A stretch of DNA of 64,000 nt from Desulforhopalus sp. IMCC35007 (lineage in GTDB: Bacteria > Desulfobacterota > Desulfobulbia > Desulfobulbales > Desulfocapsaceae), in contig NZ_SWCN01000002.1 of NCBI RefSeq assembly GCF_005116575.1, positions 124,001 through 188,000 on the forward strand. The letters run 5' to 3'. Position numbers and translations under genes: made by a program. The notes below the pieces were generated by a model. That model searched no databases, was not told where the DNA came from, and saw only the letters and a program-made list of their open reading frames with translations. Below are positions 50,811 to 60,671 of this stretch, piece by piece; the stretch's first letter is position 1; every line of letters starts with the position of its first letter.

Positions 50811-52610
50811 TCAGCCGATGGTAAAGAGCAGATCAGATGCCTGAACGGTATCGCCGGCTTCAACATGAATAGCAAGAACCTTACCGGCACAGGGTGATTT
50901 CACTTCAGATTCCATCTTCATGGCCTCCATAACCACAAGAGGCTGGTCAACGCTGACACTGCTTCCCATTTCCACCAGGATTTTTACAATATTCCCAGGT
51001 GTTGGTGCCTCGACATCGGTGCCTTCAACTTCGGCAGCCGGTGCAGGAGCTGGTGCTTGTACGCCTGCGGGTGCTGCCTGAATGGCGCCCGCTTCAGAAA
51101 CAGTAACGTTATACGGTCTGTTATTGACGGTAATGGTGTAATCACGACGGCCGATGGAAGCCGCAGGAGCGGCGGCTGGGGTTTTAGCGGCAGGTTTTTT
51201 TGACTCAGCGGGTTTATCTGTAATTTTGCGGATATTGGTGATCGCTTTGCCCTGAAGGAAATCGAGACCTTTTTGCTCACAACTGGCAATGATGAAGATA
51301 TTTTCGTCATTAACAGGGAGATTGTTTTCCTGAAGTATTTTTGTTGCCTTGGGAATACCAGGCTCAAGAATGTCAAGCGGATCTTCTGTAAACACTGGTT
51401 TATCAAGCTGTTCAGAAGCGATTTTGACAATTTCAGGATCAGCAGGCACAGGGGTACGGCCAAAGTACCCAAGGACCATGTTGCCATAGCTGGGGTTGAT
51501 CTTCTTCCATTTACCCTGGGTGACATTGAGATACGCCTGTTGGAAGTAGAATTGGGACACAGGGGTGACGGATGTTCCAAAACCACCACGGGCCACAACC
51601 TCTGACATTTCTTTGATAACATCGGCGTAGAGGTGCAGGGTACCGGTATCACGCATCATCATAGTGTTTGCGGTAAGTGCGCCACCGGGCATTGGAGAAA
51701 GGGTAACTTTCGGGGATACCATTTTTGCTTCGGGTGGGAAGAAGTAGTCTTTCATGGCGTCCTCAAAGGCATCCGAGGCCACGATGATTTTTTCGTAATC
51801 GAGGTCAAGTGTATAATCAGTACCTTTCATGGCGTGCATCATGGAGAGGATGTCCGGCTGACAGGTACCGCCGCTGACGGGTGATTTTGCAAGATCAACC
51901 CCATCTGCGCCACCTTCAATCGCCGCCATATTCTGGGAGATACCAAGACCTGCAGTGTCGTGGGTATGGAACCAGAGGATGGTGTCATCTGAGACAATTT
52001 TACGGGCAGCTTTTAACGTTTCATAGACTTTTCTGGGGTTTGAAGTTCCCGAGGCATCTTTAAAGCAGATGGAATGAAAGGGTATGTTGGCATCAAGAAT
52101 CTGTTTAAGACGATCCATATAGAATTCTGGAGTATGGGCGCCGGAGCATCCGGGAGGCAGCTCCATCATGGAGACAACGATCTGGTGGTTCAGACCATGG
52201 TGAGCAATTCGCTCTCCGGAATATTCGAGGTTGCGTACGTCGTTGAGTGCATCGAAGTTTCGGATGGTGGTCATACCGTGTTTCTTGAACATTTTGGCAT
52301 GAAGGTCAATGATATCCCGAGGACACTGGCTGAGAGCGACCACGTTGATCCCACGTGCAAGTGTCTGTAGTGCCACATCCGGACCAACTTCCGTTCTGAA
52401 GCGATCCATCATGTCAAAGGCGGATTCTCCACAGTAGAAAAAAAGGCTCTGAAAGCGAGCACCTCCACCGGCTTCAATATTCGTTATTCCTGCGTCTACG
52501 GATGCCTTAACAGCGGGCATAAAGTCATCGGTTAATACCCGGGCACCAAAAACAGACTGAAAACCGTCTCTAAAAGACGTGTCCATGAATTGAATAACTT
52601 TTTTACTCAC
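50811..52610 (-). CDS. oadA: Oxaloacetate/pyruvate carboxylase-type decarboxylase alpha subunit
   Basis: A 599-residue carboxyltransferase. The HMGL-like barrel begins [40 protein letters not shown] and [20 protein letters not shown] follow (metal and substrate loops). After a conserved carboxylase domain and an Ala/Pro linker (about 470-530), the biotinyl domain carries K565 in [11 protein letters not shown]. It transfers CO2 from oxaloacetate to biotin for OadB. An alternative role as pyruvate carboxylase subunit B is made unlikely by adjacent oadG and oadB. Confidence 0.95.
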   Translation of the reverse strand: MSKKVIQFMDTSFRDGFQSVFGARVLTDDFMPAVKASVDAGITNIEAGGGARFQSLFFYCGESAFDMMDRFRTEVGPDVALQTLARGINVVALSQCPRDIIDLHAKMFKKHGMTTIRNFDALNDVRNLEYSGERIAHHGLNHQIVVSMMELPPGCSGAHTPEFYMDRLKQILDANIPFHSICFKDASGTSNPRKVYETLKAARKIVSDDTILWFHTHDTAGLGISQNMAAIEGGADGVDLAKSPVSGGTCQPDILSMMHAMKGTDYTLDLDYEKIIVASDAFEDAMKDYFFPPEAKMVSPKVTLSPMPGGALTANTMMMRDTGTLHLYADVIKEMSEVVARGGFGTSVTPVSQFYFQQAYLNVTQGKWKKINPSYGNMVLGYFGRTPVPADPEIVKIASEQLDKPVFTEDPLDILEPGIPKATKILQENNLPVNDENIFIIASCEQKGLDFLQGKAITNIRKITDKPAESKKPAAKTPAAAPAASIGRRDYTITVNNRPYNVTVSEAGAIQAAPAGVQAPAPAPAAEVEGTDVEAPTPGNIVKILVEMGSSVSVDQPLVVMEAMKMESEVKSPCAGKVLAIHVEAGDTVQASDLLFTIG

Positions 52611-52690
52611 CGTTCATCTCCTCGTATTGATTTTTACTTTTAAACTGCAAGTCTGACCGATTAATTATTGAGCATCACATTCAAAGAGCT

Positions 52691-52960
52691 TTAAGCCTGT
52701 GCAAACCTTTCCACTTCATATGCCGCAACAGCAGCGGCTATAACTGCAATATCCTCATCGGCATCTGTAGATGTGGCCTCTTTGGCTTGTTTTCTTTTAA
52801 GAGCTTGAAATGCCCTTTCTTTCTCAAGGGCATCGACTTCTTTTGCAGCTTCACCTTTCGTCAGATACGCGGCGATACTAATGAAGAGAATCATAAGGCA
52901 AAGGAACAGCATAACAGTTGTCATGCCGACAATCATGAGTTTAACACCTGCAAATAACAT
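52691..52960 (-). CDS. oadG: Na+-translocating decarboxylase gamma subunit
   Basis: An 89-residue protein with one N-terminal transmembrane helix (about 5-33) followed by a charged helical tail and a short C-terminal segment (IAVIAAAVAAYEVERFAQA), the form of OadG, which anchors OadA to OadB. It is the first gene of the oad operon, 80 bases before oadA. Confidence 0.88.
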   Translation of the reverse strand: MLFAGVKLMIVGMTTVMLFLCLMILFISIAAYLTKGEAAKEVDALEKERAFQALKRKQAKEATSTDADEDIAVIAAAVAAYEVERFAQA

Positions 52961-53171
52961 TTTGATCTACCTCATCAGAGTTGAATTGTTAATTGGTATG
53001 TTAAGACGTAGGCACCCAAGGTACCACGAAGTATGCACATGAATCAAAACAATAACGTAAATAGAAAGAGCAAATATTTCTGATTAACCGTACTTTTTGG
53101 CAAGTGACGGTGTTGCCTAATATGCACAATATGATAAAAATTATAAGAGGTGGTCTCGTAATTTCGACAGG

Positions 53172-53209
53172 GACTGTACCACACAGTTGTGATGCGGTAC
53201 AGTCTTTTT
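53172..53209 (+). terminator. Hairpin with T-run
   Basis: GACTGTACC pairs with GGTACAGTC, with an inner CACA/TGTG stem, followed by five T on the plus strand. The genes around it are on the minus strand (it lies 9 bases past the ABM gene), so the orientation is puzzling; it may simply end the ABM transcript less efficiently. Confidence 0.6.
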
Positions 53210-53217
53210 GAGGAGGG

Positions 53218-53502
53218 TTATACTTCGTAAGCGGAGTAGGTCGTTTCCTGGCCAAGTAAAAGGTCTATTTCACTTTGTATAGTGGCTCTTTCCTGGTTAT
53301 TGAGCCAGGCGTTCCAGTCTTCCAGGGACCGCCATGTTGAGATGACCATGCATTCATCGTCCCTATCGACTCTCTTGAGTGTTTCTCCGAAAATATATCC
53401 CGGTTGGTTTAATGTCAGGCTGCGGAGTTTTTTCAGCAGCAGGGTGAGTGCAAGAACATTTTCTGTTGAGACATGCCGCTTGATAAAAATTTTCACTGTC
53501 AT
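53218..53502 (-). CDS. ABM-fold (antibiotic biosynthesis monooxygenase-like) protein
   Basis: A 94-residue single-domain protein with the dimeric alpha-beta barrel pattern: VKIFIKRHVS, a helix, QPGYIFGETLKRVD, CMVISTWRSLEDWNAWLNNQE. The ECMVISTWRSLEDWNAW segment is diagnostic. Small ABM proteins include haem-degrading and quinol-oxidising enzymes as well as proteins of unknown role, so no reaction is assigned. It stands alone. Confidence 0.83.
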   Translation of the reverse strand: MTVKIFIKRHVSTENVLALTLLLKKLRSLTLNQPGYIFGETLKRVDRDDECMVISTWRSLEDWNAWLNNQERATIQSEIDLLLGQETTYSAYEV

Positions 53503-54095
53503 TGAGTGCTCCTTTTGATCTCATAGATCTCTCTAAGATTGTAAAAGTGAACAACGCTCATCAGCAGTTATAATTATAATAAGTATAAGTAAAATTGTAA
53601 AGAAGGCGACGATTCTTCTTTCGAGTAAAAGAAAAGGCAAATCTTCACGTGGCAATTTTCTGATTGATACTTGCTCCTTACGACCTATTCTACAACTGTT
53701 TATAATTCGTTTATTTTGAGAGAACAGATTGAAGTTTTTGAACTTTACATCCTGGAGTGTTGACGTTCAGTTCAATGCTCCCGTGATTTTTTTAATGGAT
53801 AAAAAACGCTGAGCTGATTTAATAAGTATACCTGCAGCATTAACTGCTGCAGTCAAGAGATAATGGGAAGAAAGTACGTCCAGACGGTTCTCTGGTAGTT
53901 CCCTTAAAAACAGAATAATCTATCCGGATTTTCTAACAGAGCACCTGTATACGGCATGGGAAAAAGCGGAGACATTGAAGGTTGCAGCCTGAACAGATTT
54001 TGCGGGTGCTTGCGGAAGAAGTAAAGAGCAGGTAAAAAGAATCAAATGGCCTTGAATTGTACCTTTTGTAAATATTTGGAAATATTAGGAGAATA
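53503..54095. other. Long intergenic region
   Basis: About 590 AT-rich bases. It holds a perfect TGCAGCA/TGCTGCA hairpin with a 5-base loop (about 53832-53850) and, just before pyrF, the ribosome-binding sequence AGGAG. Several short frames exist but none has coding character. I see no RNA gene. Confidence 0.5.
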
Positions 54096-54803
54096 ATGAG
54101 TAACATCATACCTTTAAATGAAAGAATTATTGTGGCTCTTGATGTGGACGATACAGAGCAGGCGAAAAATCTTGTGAAAAAATGTGAGTCCCACACCCGC
54201 TATTTTAAGGTGGGGCTACAGCTTTTTATGGGGAGCTGGTTTGAGACGGTGGACTGGATCGTTGATAGAGGTCACAAAGTGATGTTGGATCTGAAATTCT
54301 TCGATATTCCAGAAACGGTCAAGCTGGCTGTGGAACAGGTAAATAACAGAGGTGTCAGTCTTGCCACAATTCATGGTAATGATCCAATTATTCGAGCCGC
54401 GGTGAGCGCGAGGGGCGATCTGAAATTGCTGGCCGTGACAGTTCTTACAAGTTTTGGTGAAGAAGATTTGCGGGCGATGGGTATGACCCAGTCTATAGAG
54501 GATCTTGTCTATTTTCGAGCAAAGCGGGCTTTGGAGCTTGGTTGTGACGGTGTGGTTTCATCCGGACTGGAAGCCGAAAAAATGCGTAATGATCTGGGAG
54601 AAAAACTACTCATTGTCACCCCTGGTATACGACCCGGTGCCAATGTGCAAGATGACAGTGATGATCAGAAACGTATCGTAACCGCAGGGATGGCTATAAA
54701 AAATGGTGCCAGTCACGTCGTCGTAGGACGCCCCATTACCAAGGCTGCCGATCCTGTAAAGGTTATCGAGCAGATGCAGCAGGAAATTGCAGGTGTAGTA
54801 TAA
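54096..54803 (+). CDS. pyrF: Orotidine 5'-phosphate decarboxylase
   Basis: A 235-residue cytoplasmic enzyme making UMP from OMP. The catalytic Asp-Lys-Asp array lies in VMLDLKFFDIPETV, an N-terminal substrate Asp in IIVALDVDD, and the phosphate loop in VTPGIRPG and HVVVGRPIT. Length and all motifs are normal. AGGAG lies before the ATG. trkH begins 24 bases downstream. Confidence 0.97.
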   Translation: MSNIIPLNERIIVALDVDDTEQAKNLVKKCESHTRYFKVGLQLFMGSWFETVDWIVDRGHKVMLDLKFFDIPETVKLAVEQVNNRGVSLATIHGNDPIIRAAVSARGDLKLLAVTVLTSFGEEDLRAMGMTQSIEDLVYFRAKRALELGCDGVVSSGLEAEKMRNDLGEKLLIVTPGIRPGANVQDDSDDQKRIVTAGMAIKNGASHVVVGRPITKAADPVKVIEQMQQEIAGVV

Positions 54804-54827
54804 ATTATTTGCTATGGCGCCTGGATT

Positions 54828-56285
54828 ATGAACCTTACTTCCATTGCTAATGTTTTCGGAACCCTGTTGATTGTGACAGGGAGTTCCATGCTCTTGCCGG
54901 CTATCTGTTCGTTCTACTATGGTGAGGATGACCTCTTTGCTATTTTGATTTCCGCATTGATCATAGTATGTGCAGGGATCCCTTTTAAATGGTTCTTTCG
55001 CAATGAAAATCAGCTTGGGATAAAAGATGGTATTTTCCTCGCTTCCTTTGGCTGGGTGGTCATATCGCTGGTCTCGACCCTGCCGTTTTTTTTTCATGGC
55101 AGTATCCCTTCACTTGCTGACGCATTTTTTGAAATGATGTCCGGATATACCACAACCGGTGCAACGATTTTAACGAATGTCGAGGCCCTGCCCCATGGAC
55201 TCCTGTTCTGGAGGAGCCAGACGCATCTTCTTGGGGGGATGGGTTTTTTGACCCTGACTCTGATTTTTCTTCCTCATGGGATGAGCTCTGTCCGTGTCTT
55301 TCGGGCGGAATCGAGCCCTGGCCAGGTGATTACCAAGGATAAATTCAAGGCACGCAACAAGGACACCCTGGTCTGGCTCTGGGCAGTCTATGTCTTTCTC
55401 AATATTTTTCAGGCGGCTCTGTTAGCTGCCCATGGGATGTCAGTTTTTGATTCCTTGTGTCATGCCTTTGGTACGGTTTCAACCTCGGGTTATTCGACCA
55501 TGAATGAATCTGTCGGCGCTTTTCACAGTGCCTATGTTGACTGGGTGACCATTTTCTTCATGTGTTGCGGAGGTATGACTTTTGTTCTCTTTTATCAGAT
55601 TGTTAAAGGGGACTGGGAACAGGTGCTGACTAATACGGAATTTCGATGGTATCTCGGTTTTCTCCTGTTTTTCTGTGGAGTGGTATCGCTGATTCTCTAC
55701 AACAAAAGTGTCTATGGAGATTTTTGGGATTGCCTGCGTTATGGTACATTTCAAGTGGTTTCAATTTTGACCACCACAGGATTTACCACAGCAGATTATG
55801 AACTGTGGCCCCAGGCTGCCCAGATGTTTCTGGTTGTCGTCTGTTTTGTCGGTGCCTGTGCAGGTTCAACCACCAGCGGGATCAAAGTCGTCCACTATGT
55901 TGTTATCCTGAAATATATGTATTCCTCCATTAAAAGGATTTTTCTTCAGCCCATGTCCGTATCCGCCCTGCGGATCAATGGTCGTCCGGTGGATGCGTCA
56001 ATTATCGATCTGTCAGTCTGCTATTTTATCGTCAATATCTTTCTCATCCTTTTTGGAGGTTGTGTCATGATCCTTCTAGAAGATATTGATGTTGTTACTT
56101 CCATGAGCGCAATTGTAGCGACCCTGATGAATATTGGGCCTGGATTTGGGGCAATAGGGCCCAGTGAAAATTATAGTTTCTTCAGTGATGCCGGCAAATG
56201 GTTCCTCTCCTGGAATATGCTGGTGGGGCGGCTTGAAATGTTTTCAGCCCTCGTGATTTTTTTCCCTGCATTTTGGAAAAAATAA
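54828..56285 (+). CDS. trkH: TrkH-family potassium uptake channel subunit
   Basis: A 485-residue inner-membrane potassium channel of the TrkH/KtrB family. The four pore loops are recognisable: SGYTTTGATI, VSTSGYST, LTTTGFTTAD and a diverged fourth, LMNIGPGFG, each with the selectivity-filter glycine. AGSTTSGIKVV lies in the third repeat gate region. The cytosolic partner TrkA is not in the window. It is probably cotranscribed with pyrF. Confidence 0.92.
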   Translation: MNLTSIANVFGTLLIVTGSSMLLPAICSFYYGEDDLFAILISALIIVCAGIPFKWFFRNENQLGIKDGIFLASFGWVVISLVSTLPFFFHGSIPSLADAFFEMMSGYTTTGATILTNVEALPHGLLFWRSQTHLLGGMGFLTLTLIFLPHGMSSVRVFRAESSPGQVITKDKFKARNKDTLVWLWAVYVFLNIFQAALLAAHGMSVFDSLCHAFGTVSTSGYSTMNESVGAFHSAYVDWVTIFFMCCGGMTFVLFYQIVKGDWEQVLTNTEFRWYLGFLLFFCGVVSLILYNKSVYGDFWDCLRYGTFQVVSILTTTGFTTADYELWPQAAQMFLVVVCFVGACAGSTTSGIKVVHYVVILKYMYSSIKRIFLQPMSVSALRINGRPVDASIIDLSVCYFIVNIFLILFGGCVMILLEDIDVVTSMSAIVATLMNIGPGFGAIGPSENYSFFSDAGKWFLSWNMLVGRLEMFSALVIFFPAFWKK

Positions 56286-56512
56286 CGGATTTTAAACAAC
56301 ACGCACACAAGGGAAGTAGATATATGACGCATGTTGGTTTTTTATCAGCAAGATGTACTGTTCCTCACAGGTATTTGAGAAGTATGAGAGCACACTGAAG
56401 TTTGTTTGTAAATGGGAGCAAAATTGAGGCCCTTTTTGTTCAGGGTTGAGCTGGAACGAAGTAGGGTAGAGTTGCTCTACTTGTTTCTGAACCTTTAACC
56501 GGTTGGAGATTT

Positions 56513-57847
56513 ATGACTGCAGAGAGTAAGATTTTCGTCCTTGATACCAATGTCATTCTTCACGACAGTTCCTGCATTTACAATTTTCAGGAACACGACA
56601 TCGTCATTCCCATCACCGTTCTGGAGGAGCTTGATAATTTCAAGAAAGGTCAACAGATTATAAATTTCCATGCCAGACAGTTTGTTCGCTCCCTGGATAG
56701 CTTGAGTTCTGATAAGCTTTTTAATGGTGGCATGAGGATAGGACCTGACAGCGGTAGAATTGCCATTCGTCTTGAACAAAGAATGCACCCTGATTTAAAG
56801 GATACTTTTCCCGGGCAGGATAAGCCGGATCACAGGATACTCAATATCGCCTACTGTATGGCAAAAGCGGATACAGAAAAGAGCTACGTACTGGTCAGTA
56901 AAGATGTCAATCTCAGAATGAAGGCCAAATCGGTTGGCCTCATGGCTGAAGATTATACGACCGATCATGTCAGGGATCTTGAGAAAATGTACGGCGGATG
57001 TCGGGAGATTGAAGACGTTCCGGCTCAGGGCCTGGATGATATGTATCGTGGTGATGGGATTGTGGCGAAAGCAAACCTAATGGCCGACGATACTCCACTT
57101 GTAAATAACGAGTACATTATTTTAAAAAACGGCAAGAAATCGGCCCTGGCTGTCTACAAGAAGAATACAGATACTGTTGAACGTATTCATAAATCCTCAG
57201 CCTATGGCATTATTCCAAGAAATGCGGAGCAGTCTTTTGCCCTTAACGCTCTTCTTGATCCCATGACTCCTCTGGTAAGCCTTACCGGAAAAGCGGGTAC
57301 AGGTAAAACATTGCTGGCTCTTGCAGCAGCACTGGAAGTACGAAAGCACTATCATCAGATCCTGCTGACAAGGCCCATCGTTCCCTTGTCAAATAAGGAT
57401 ATTGGTTATCTTCCAGGAGATATCAATTCAAAGATTAGTCCGTATATGCAGCCTCTCTACGATAATCTGGGAGTGATCAAAGGCCAGTTTTCTGAAAACA
57501 GCGATATGTATAGTCGACTTAAACGTATGTTGGAGGATGAAAAGTTAATGATAGAACCTCTGGCCTATATACGTGGCAGAAGTCTGGTTAAAAAGTATAT
57601 GATCGTCGATGAGGCACAAAATCTTACCCCTCTTGAAGTAAAAACAATTGTCACAAGAGCGGGTGAGGGTACCAAAATTGTTTTCACTGGAGACATAGAA
57701 CAGATTGACCATCCCTATCTCGATCGAAACTCCAACGGCCTGAGTAGCCTTGTCTACAAGATGCAGGGACAGAAATTGTACGCCCATGTTGATTTGAAAA
57801 AAGGAGAACGTTCCGAACTCGCAGACCTTGCCAGCGATTTGTTGTAG
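56513..57847 (+). CDS. PIN-PhoH ATPase fusion (YlaK/PhoH2 type)
   Basis: A 444-residue protein: PIN ribonuclease domain (about 1-150; FVLDTNVILHDSSCIYNF, ILNIAYCMAKADTEKSYVLVSKDVNLRMKA supply the acidic residues) followed by a PhoH-type ATPase (about 225-440; Walker A GKAGTGKTLLALAAAL, Walker B YMIVDEAQNLTP, FTGDIEQIDHPYLD). Members of this PhoH2 type unwind and cut RNA. No antitoxin-like gene (PhoAT) precedes it; the 227 bases upstream hold only a small GTAGAG/CTCTAC hairpin. Followed by a clear terminator. Confidence 0.92.
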   Translation: MTAESKIFVLDTNVILHDSSCIYNFQEHDIVIPITVLEELDNFKKGQQIINFHARQFVRSLDSLSSDKLFNGGMRIGPDSGRIAIRLEQRMHPDLKDTFPGQDKPDHRILNIAYCMAKADTEKSYVLVSKDVNLRMKAKSVGLMAEDYTTDHVRDLEKMYGGCREIEDVPAQGLDDMYRGDGIVAKANLMADDTPLVNNEYIILKNGKKSALAVYKKNTDTVERIHKSSAYGIIPRNAEQSFALNALLDPMTPLVSLTGKAGTGKTLLALAAALEVRKHYHQILLTRPIVPLSNKDIGYLPGDINSKISPYMQPLYDNLGVIKGQFSENSDMYSRLKRMLEDEKLMIEPLAYIRGRSLVKKYMIVDEAQNLTPLEVKTIVTRAGEGTKIVFTGDIEQIDHPYLDRNSNGLSSLVYKMQGQKLYAHVDLKKGERSELADLASDLL

Positions 57848-57887
57848 GACCTGATTTTAACCTGTCAAGAATGTTCTGTAACTGCAC

Positions 57888-57917
57888 GGCCCACGTTTTT
57901 CAAGGTGGGCCTTTTTT
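57888..57917 (+). terminator. Intrinsic terminator after the PIN-PhoH gene
   Basis: GGCCCAC pairs with GTGGGCC around a 10-base loop, followed by six T. Confidence 0.92.
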
Positions 57918-58082
57918 GTTATCTCATTGATCGAGCCTGTCAGTGAGTGTAAATTGAGATAATATATCAAAAAAATATCTCATCTTAATTTTGGTTTAGG
58001 TATTTCTTGTGATAGAATTCCTTTCGTAAGAACATATAAAAATATGTTTATTTTGGGGGAACTGTCAGAGGGAACAAAAATT

Positions 58083-60113
58083 ATGAAAAAAACACTTCTT
58101 AGCCAACTGTGTGTCTGCACGACATGCATTATCACAAGCCTGCCCATTAACCTGAGGGCTCAGGGTGGGGTCGGGGAGAATGAATATATCGACATGGATT
58201 TAACCCAGTTGATGAATATCACCATTACCTCGGTGTCGAAAAAACCCCAGAGTCTGGCTGATGCAGCGGCGGCTGTCTATGTCATAAGTGCTGAAGATAT
58301 TAAGAATTCTGGGGTGACATCTGTGGCCCATGCTCTGGCCATGGCACCGGGCCTGCAAGTCGCTCAGCTCAGTGCTTCTAAATGGTCGATCTCATCCAGG
58401 GGGTTTTCTGGCTATACCTCAAATAAGCTCTTGGTCCTGATCGACGGACGTTCCGTTTATACCCCGGTTTACAGTGGTACATTATGGGATGAGAATACTG
58501 TTCTGCTTGAAGATGTTGCCCGTATTGAGGTGATCAGGGGGCCCGGAGGCACCCTTTGGGGATCAAATGCGGTGAACGGTGTCATAAATATCATCACCAA
58601 AAAAGCAGAAGATACCCAAGGGGTTATGCTCACAGCCGGAGGCGGAACCCAGGAGAGGGTTCTTGGCGCTGCCAGGATAGGTGAAAAATTTGGAGAGTCC
58701 ACCTATGGCCGCCTCTCTGTATCTTACAATGACAGAGAAGAAAACAGTCTGTATGACGGAGATACGGATGCGGGAGATGGTTGGGAAAGCATGCGGGGGA
58801 GTGTACGTCTTGATGGAGAGCCGTCAAAAAAGGTGAAATGGACCCTGCAAAGTGATCTTTATAAAAACAATGAAGATCAATTCATTTCTCCCTACTGGAT
58901 AACCACGCCACCGTATCTTTCTTCAAAAAATGGTTCTATTGACGATGAAGGTGCAGACATTCTTGGCAAGTATGAATATACATTTAGCCCGGATAAGATA
59001 CTGACCATCCAGTCGTATTATGACTATACGGACCGCGCAGATGATTTTTATCAACAGACTGTTGATATCTTTGATCTGGATCTGCAGTATCAGATGGGAC
59101 TTGGGAAAATCAACAGCCTGACCATGGGCAGCGGTTTCAGGCAGACAAGGGCGGATTTTTCTGATACTAATCAAATTGCTTTAACCGACACTACGGATGA
59201 CCTCTACAGCGCTTTTCTCCAGGATGAAATCACCCTTGTGCCGGAAACCCTCTGGTTTACTCTAGGCACCAAGTGGGAACATAACGATTATACCGGTTCT
59301 GAGTGGCAGCCGAGTGCTCGACTTCTCTATAAACCGGCCGTCAATCACTCTCTCTGGACTTCTGTTGCAAGAGCCGTCCGAACCCCGTCCATGGTAGAGG
59401 ATCAGAGTAAGGTGGTTCTTGCCGTTATTCCAACTGAGATGGGTGTCATACAATCTAGTCTGGTGGGCAATGATGAATTCAGTTCAGAAGAACTCATTGC
59501 CTATGAGGCTGGCTACAGGTGGCAGTCCAGTTTGGACTTCTCCCTCGACTTGTCAGTTTTTTATAATGACTATGATGATATCTATACCGTTGCTTTTGAA
59601 CCTCCGGCAACAGGATATGACCTGACGTTTGTCAACGGGGTTAAAGGTAACTCCCATGGTCTTGAGGCGGTTTTTGACTGGATACCTGTGGACTGGGTTT
59701 CATTTCAATTGGTCTATTCCTATCTTGATATGTCCTTTCAAGTTAAAGATGGCTTTGATACACCATCATCAAGAGCTGTCACAGATTTTGTCGAAAATTC
59801 CAGCCCTCAGCATCAGGCCTCACTGCGATCGACGTTTAACCTTGGCAAAGACCTGAAATTGAATCTGTGGTTCCGCTATGTTGATGAAATTGTGGTGAGA
59901 AACAGTGAAGATATTTTGGGTGGAGGGCTTCCTATAGATGACTATGTTGCCTTTGATGCCAATATCATCTGGTCGGTGTCAGAAAATATCGAGATTATGC
60001 TGGCGGGACAAAACCTGTTTGAAGATCGTCAATTACAATATGCATCTGAATATACTACCCCTCCTACGGCAATAGAGCGTGGTTTCTATGGAAAAGTGAC
60101 CTGGAAATTTTAA
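58083..60113 (+). CDS. TonB-dependent outer-membrane receptor
   Basis: A 676-residue outer-membrane receptor. A signal peptide (1-26, ending LRA) precedes the plug domain (about 55-175: VSKKPQSLADAAAAVYVISAED, VLIDGRSVYTPVYSG, IEVIRGPGGTLWGSNAVNGVINIIT) and a 22-strand barrel region ending in YGKVTWKF, with the C-terminal Phe. The ligand is not evident. The start at 58083 gives the clean signal peptide; the frame opens at 58044. YfiR-like and hybrid kinase genes follow within 6 bases, suggesting a signalling receptor. Confidence 0.93.
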   Translation: MKKTLLSQLCVCTTCIITSLPINLRAQGGVGENEYIDMDLTQLMNITITSVSKKPQSLADAAAAVYVISAEDIKNSGVTSVAHALAMAPGLQVAQLSASKWSISSRGFSGYTSNKLLVLIDGRSVYTPVYSGTLWDENTVLLEDVARIEVIRGPGGTLWGSNAVNGVINIITKKAEDTQGVMLTAGGGTQERVLGAARIGEKFGESTYGRLSVSYNDREENSLYDGDTDAGDGWESMRGSVRLDGEPSKKVKWTLQSDLYKNNEDQFISPYWITTPPYLSSKNGSIDDEGADILGKYEYTFSPDKILTIQSYYDYTDRADDFYQQTVDIFDLDLQYQMGLGKINSLTMGSGFRQTRADFSDTNQIALTDTTDDLYSAFLQDEITLVPETLWFTLGTKWEHNDYTGSEWQPSARLLYKPAVNHSLWTSVARAVRTPSMVEDQSKVVLAVIPTEMGVIQSSLVGNDEFSSEELIAYEAGYRWQSSLDFSLDLSVFYNDYDDIYTVAFEPPATGYDLTFVNGVKGNSHGLEAVFDWIPVDWVSFQLVYSYLDMSFQVKDGFDTPSSRAVTDFVENSSPQHQASLRSTFNLGKDLKLNLWFRYVDEIVVRNSEDILGGGLPIDDYVAFDANIIWSVSENIEIMLAGQNLFEDRQLQYASEYTTPPTAIERGFYGKVTWKF

Positions 60114-60119
60114 AATAAT

Positions 60120-60671
60120 ATGGATATTTTTTCTCGAAAATATATAGCCATATTGTTGCTATTGAGTGCTGTCGCTCTTTTGTCCTTCCCTAGAGTTTCG
60201 CGGGCTGAAGCACCTGTAGAGGAAAAGGTTAAGGCCGCATTTATTGTCAATTTTGCCCGTTTTATCAGCTGGCCGGAAGAGCTGTTTTCTAACGATACAG
60301 ACCCGTTTGTAATTTGTACCGTAGGAATGGATACCGAACAAGCGGCCTTTACTGGAATTGAATCGAAAAAAATAAAAGGGCGACCTATCGTTCTCAAAAA
60401 CCTCACGTCCTTAGATGATAAGAAGCAGATCTGTCATCTGCTCTATGTAAAAGGGGTGAGTCATGAAAAATTACAGGCCTATCTGAAAAAGAGTGAAACG
60501 TCTCCGGTTGTAAGTATTTGTGAATCTGATGGTTTTGCGGCACTTGGCGGAACTATAGAGTTTGTTAAAGTGGAAGATCGACTCTCTTTTAAGATTAACA
60601 ATACCAAGGCAAAAGAACGTCAGCTTCGGGTAAATGCCTCCCTGCTCAACCTTGCGGTGGAGGTGTTTTAG
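60120..60671 (+). CDS. YfiR-family (DUF4154) periplasmic protein
   Basis: A 183-residue exported protein: signal peptide 1-29, then the YfiR fold ([72 protein letters not shown]). In Pseudomonas, YfiR binds and restrains the periplasmic domain of the diguanylate cyclase YfiN. Here the next gene, overlapping as TAGTG, is a histidine kinase instead. Cys residues at about 67 and 141 could form a redox-sensitive disulfide as in YfiR. Confidence 0.9.
   Translation: MDIFSRKYIAILLLLSAVALLSFPRVSRAEAPVEEKVKAAFIVNFARFISWPEELFSNDTDPFVICTVGMDTEQAAFTGIESKKIKGRPIVLKNLTSLDDKKQICHLLYVKGVSHEKLQAYLKKSETSPVVSICESDGFAALGGTIEFVKVEDRLSFKINNTKAKERQLRVNASLLNLAVEVF

Noticed and set aside
53933-54196. Minus-strand 87-codon frame overlapping the pyrF start
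   Set aside because: Low-quality hydrophobic and polar mixture, no start signal, antisense to pyrF.
56513-57847. Toxin-antitoxin (PhoAT-PhoH2) system
   Set aside because: The ATPase has a PIN domain, but no antitoxin-like reading frame lies in the 227 bases upstream.
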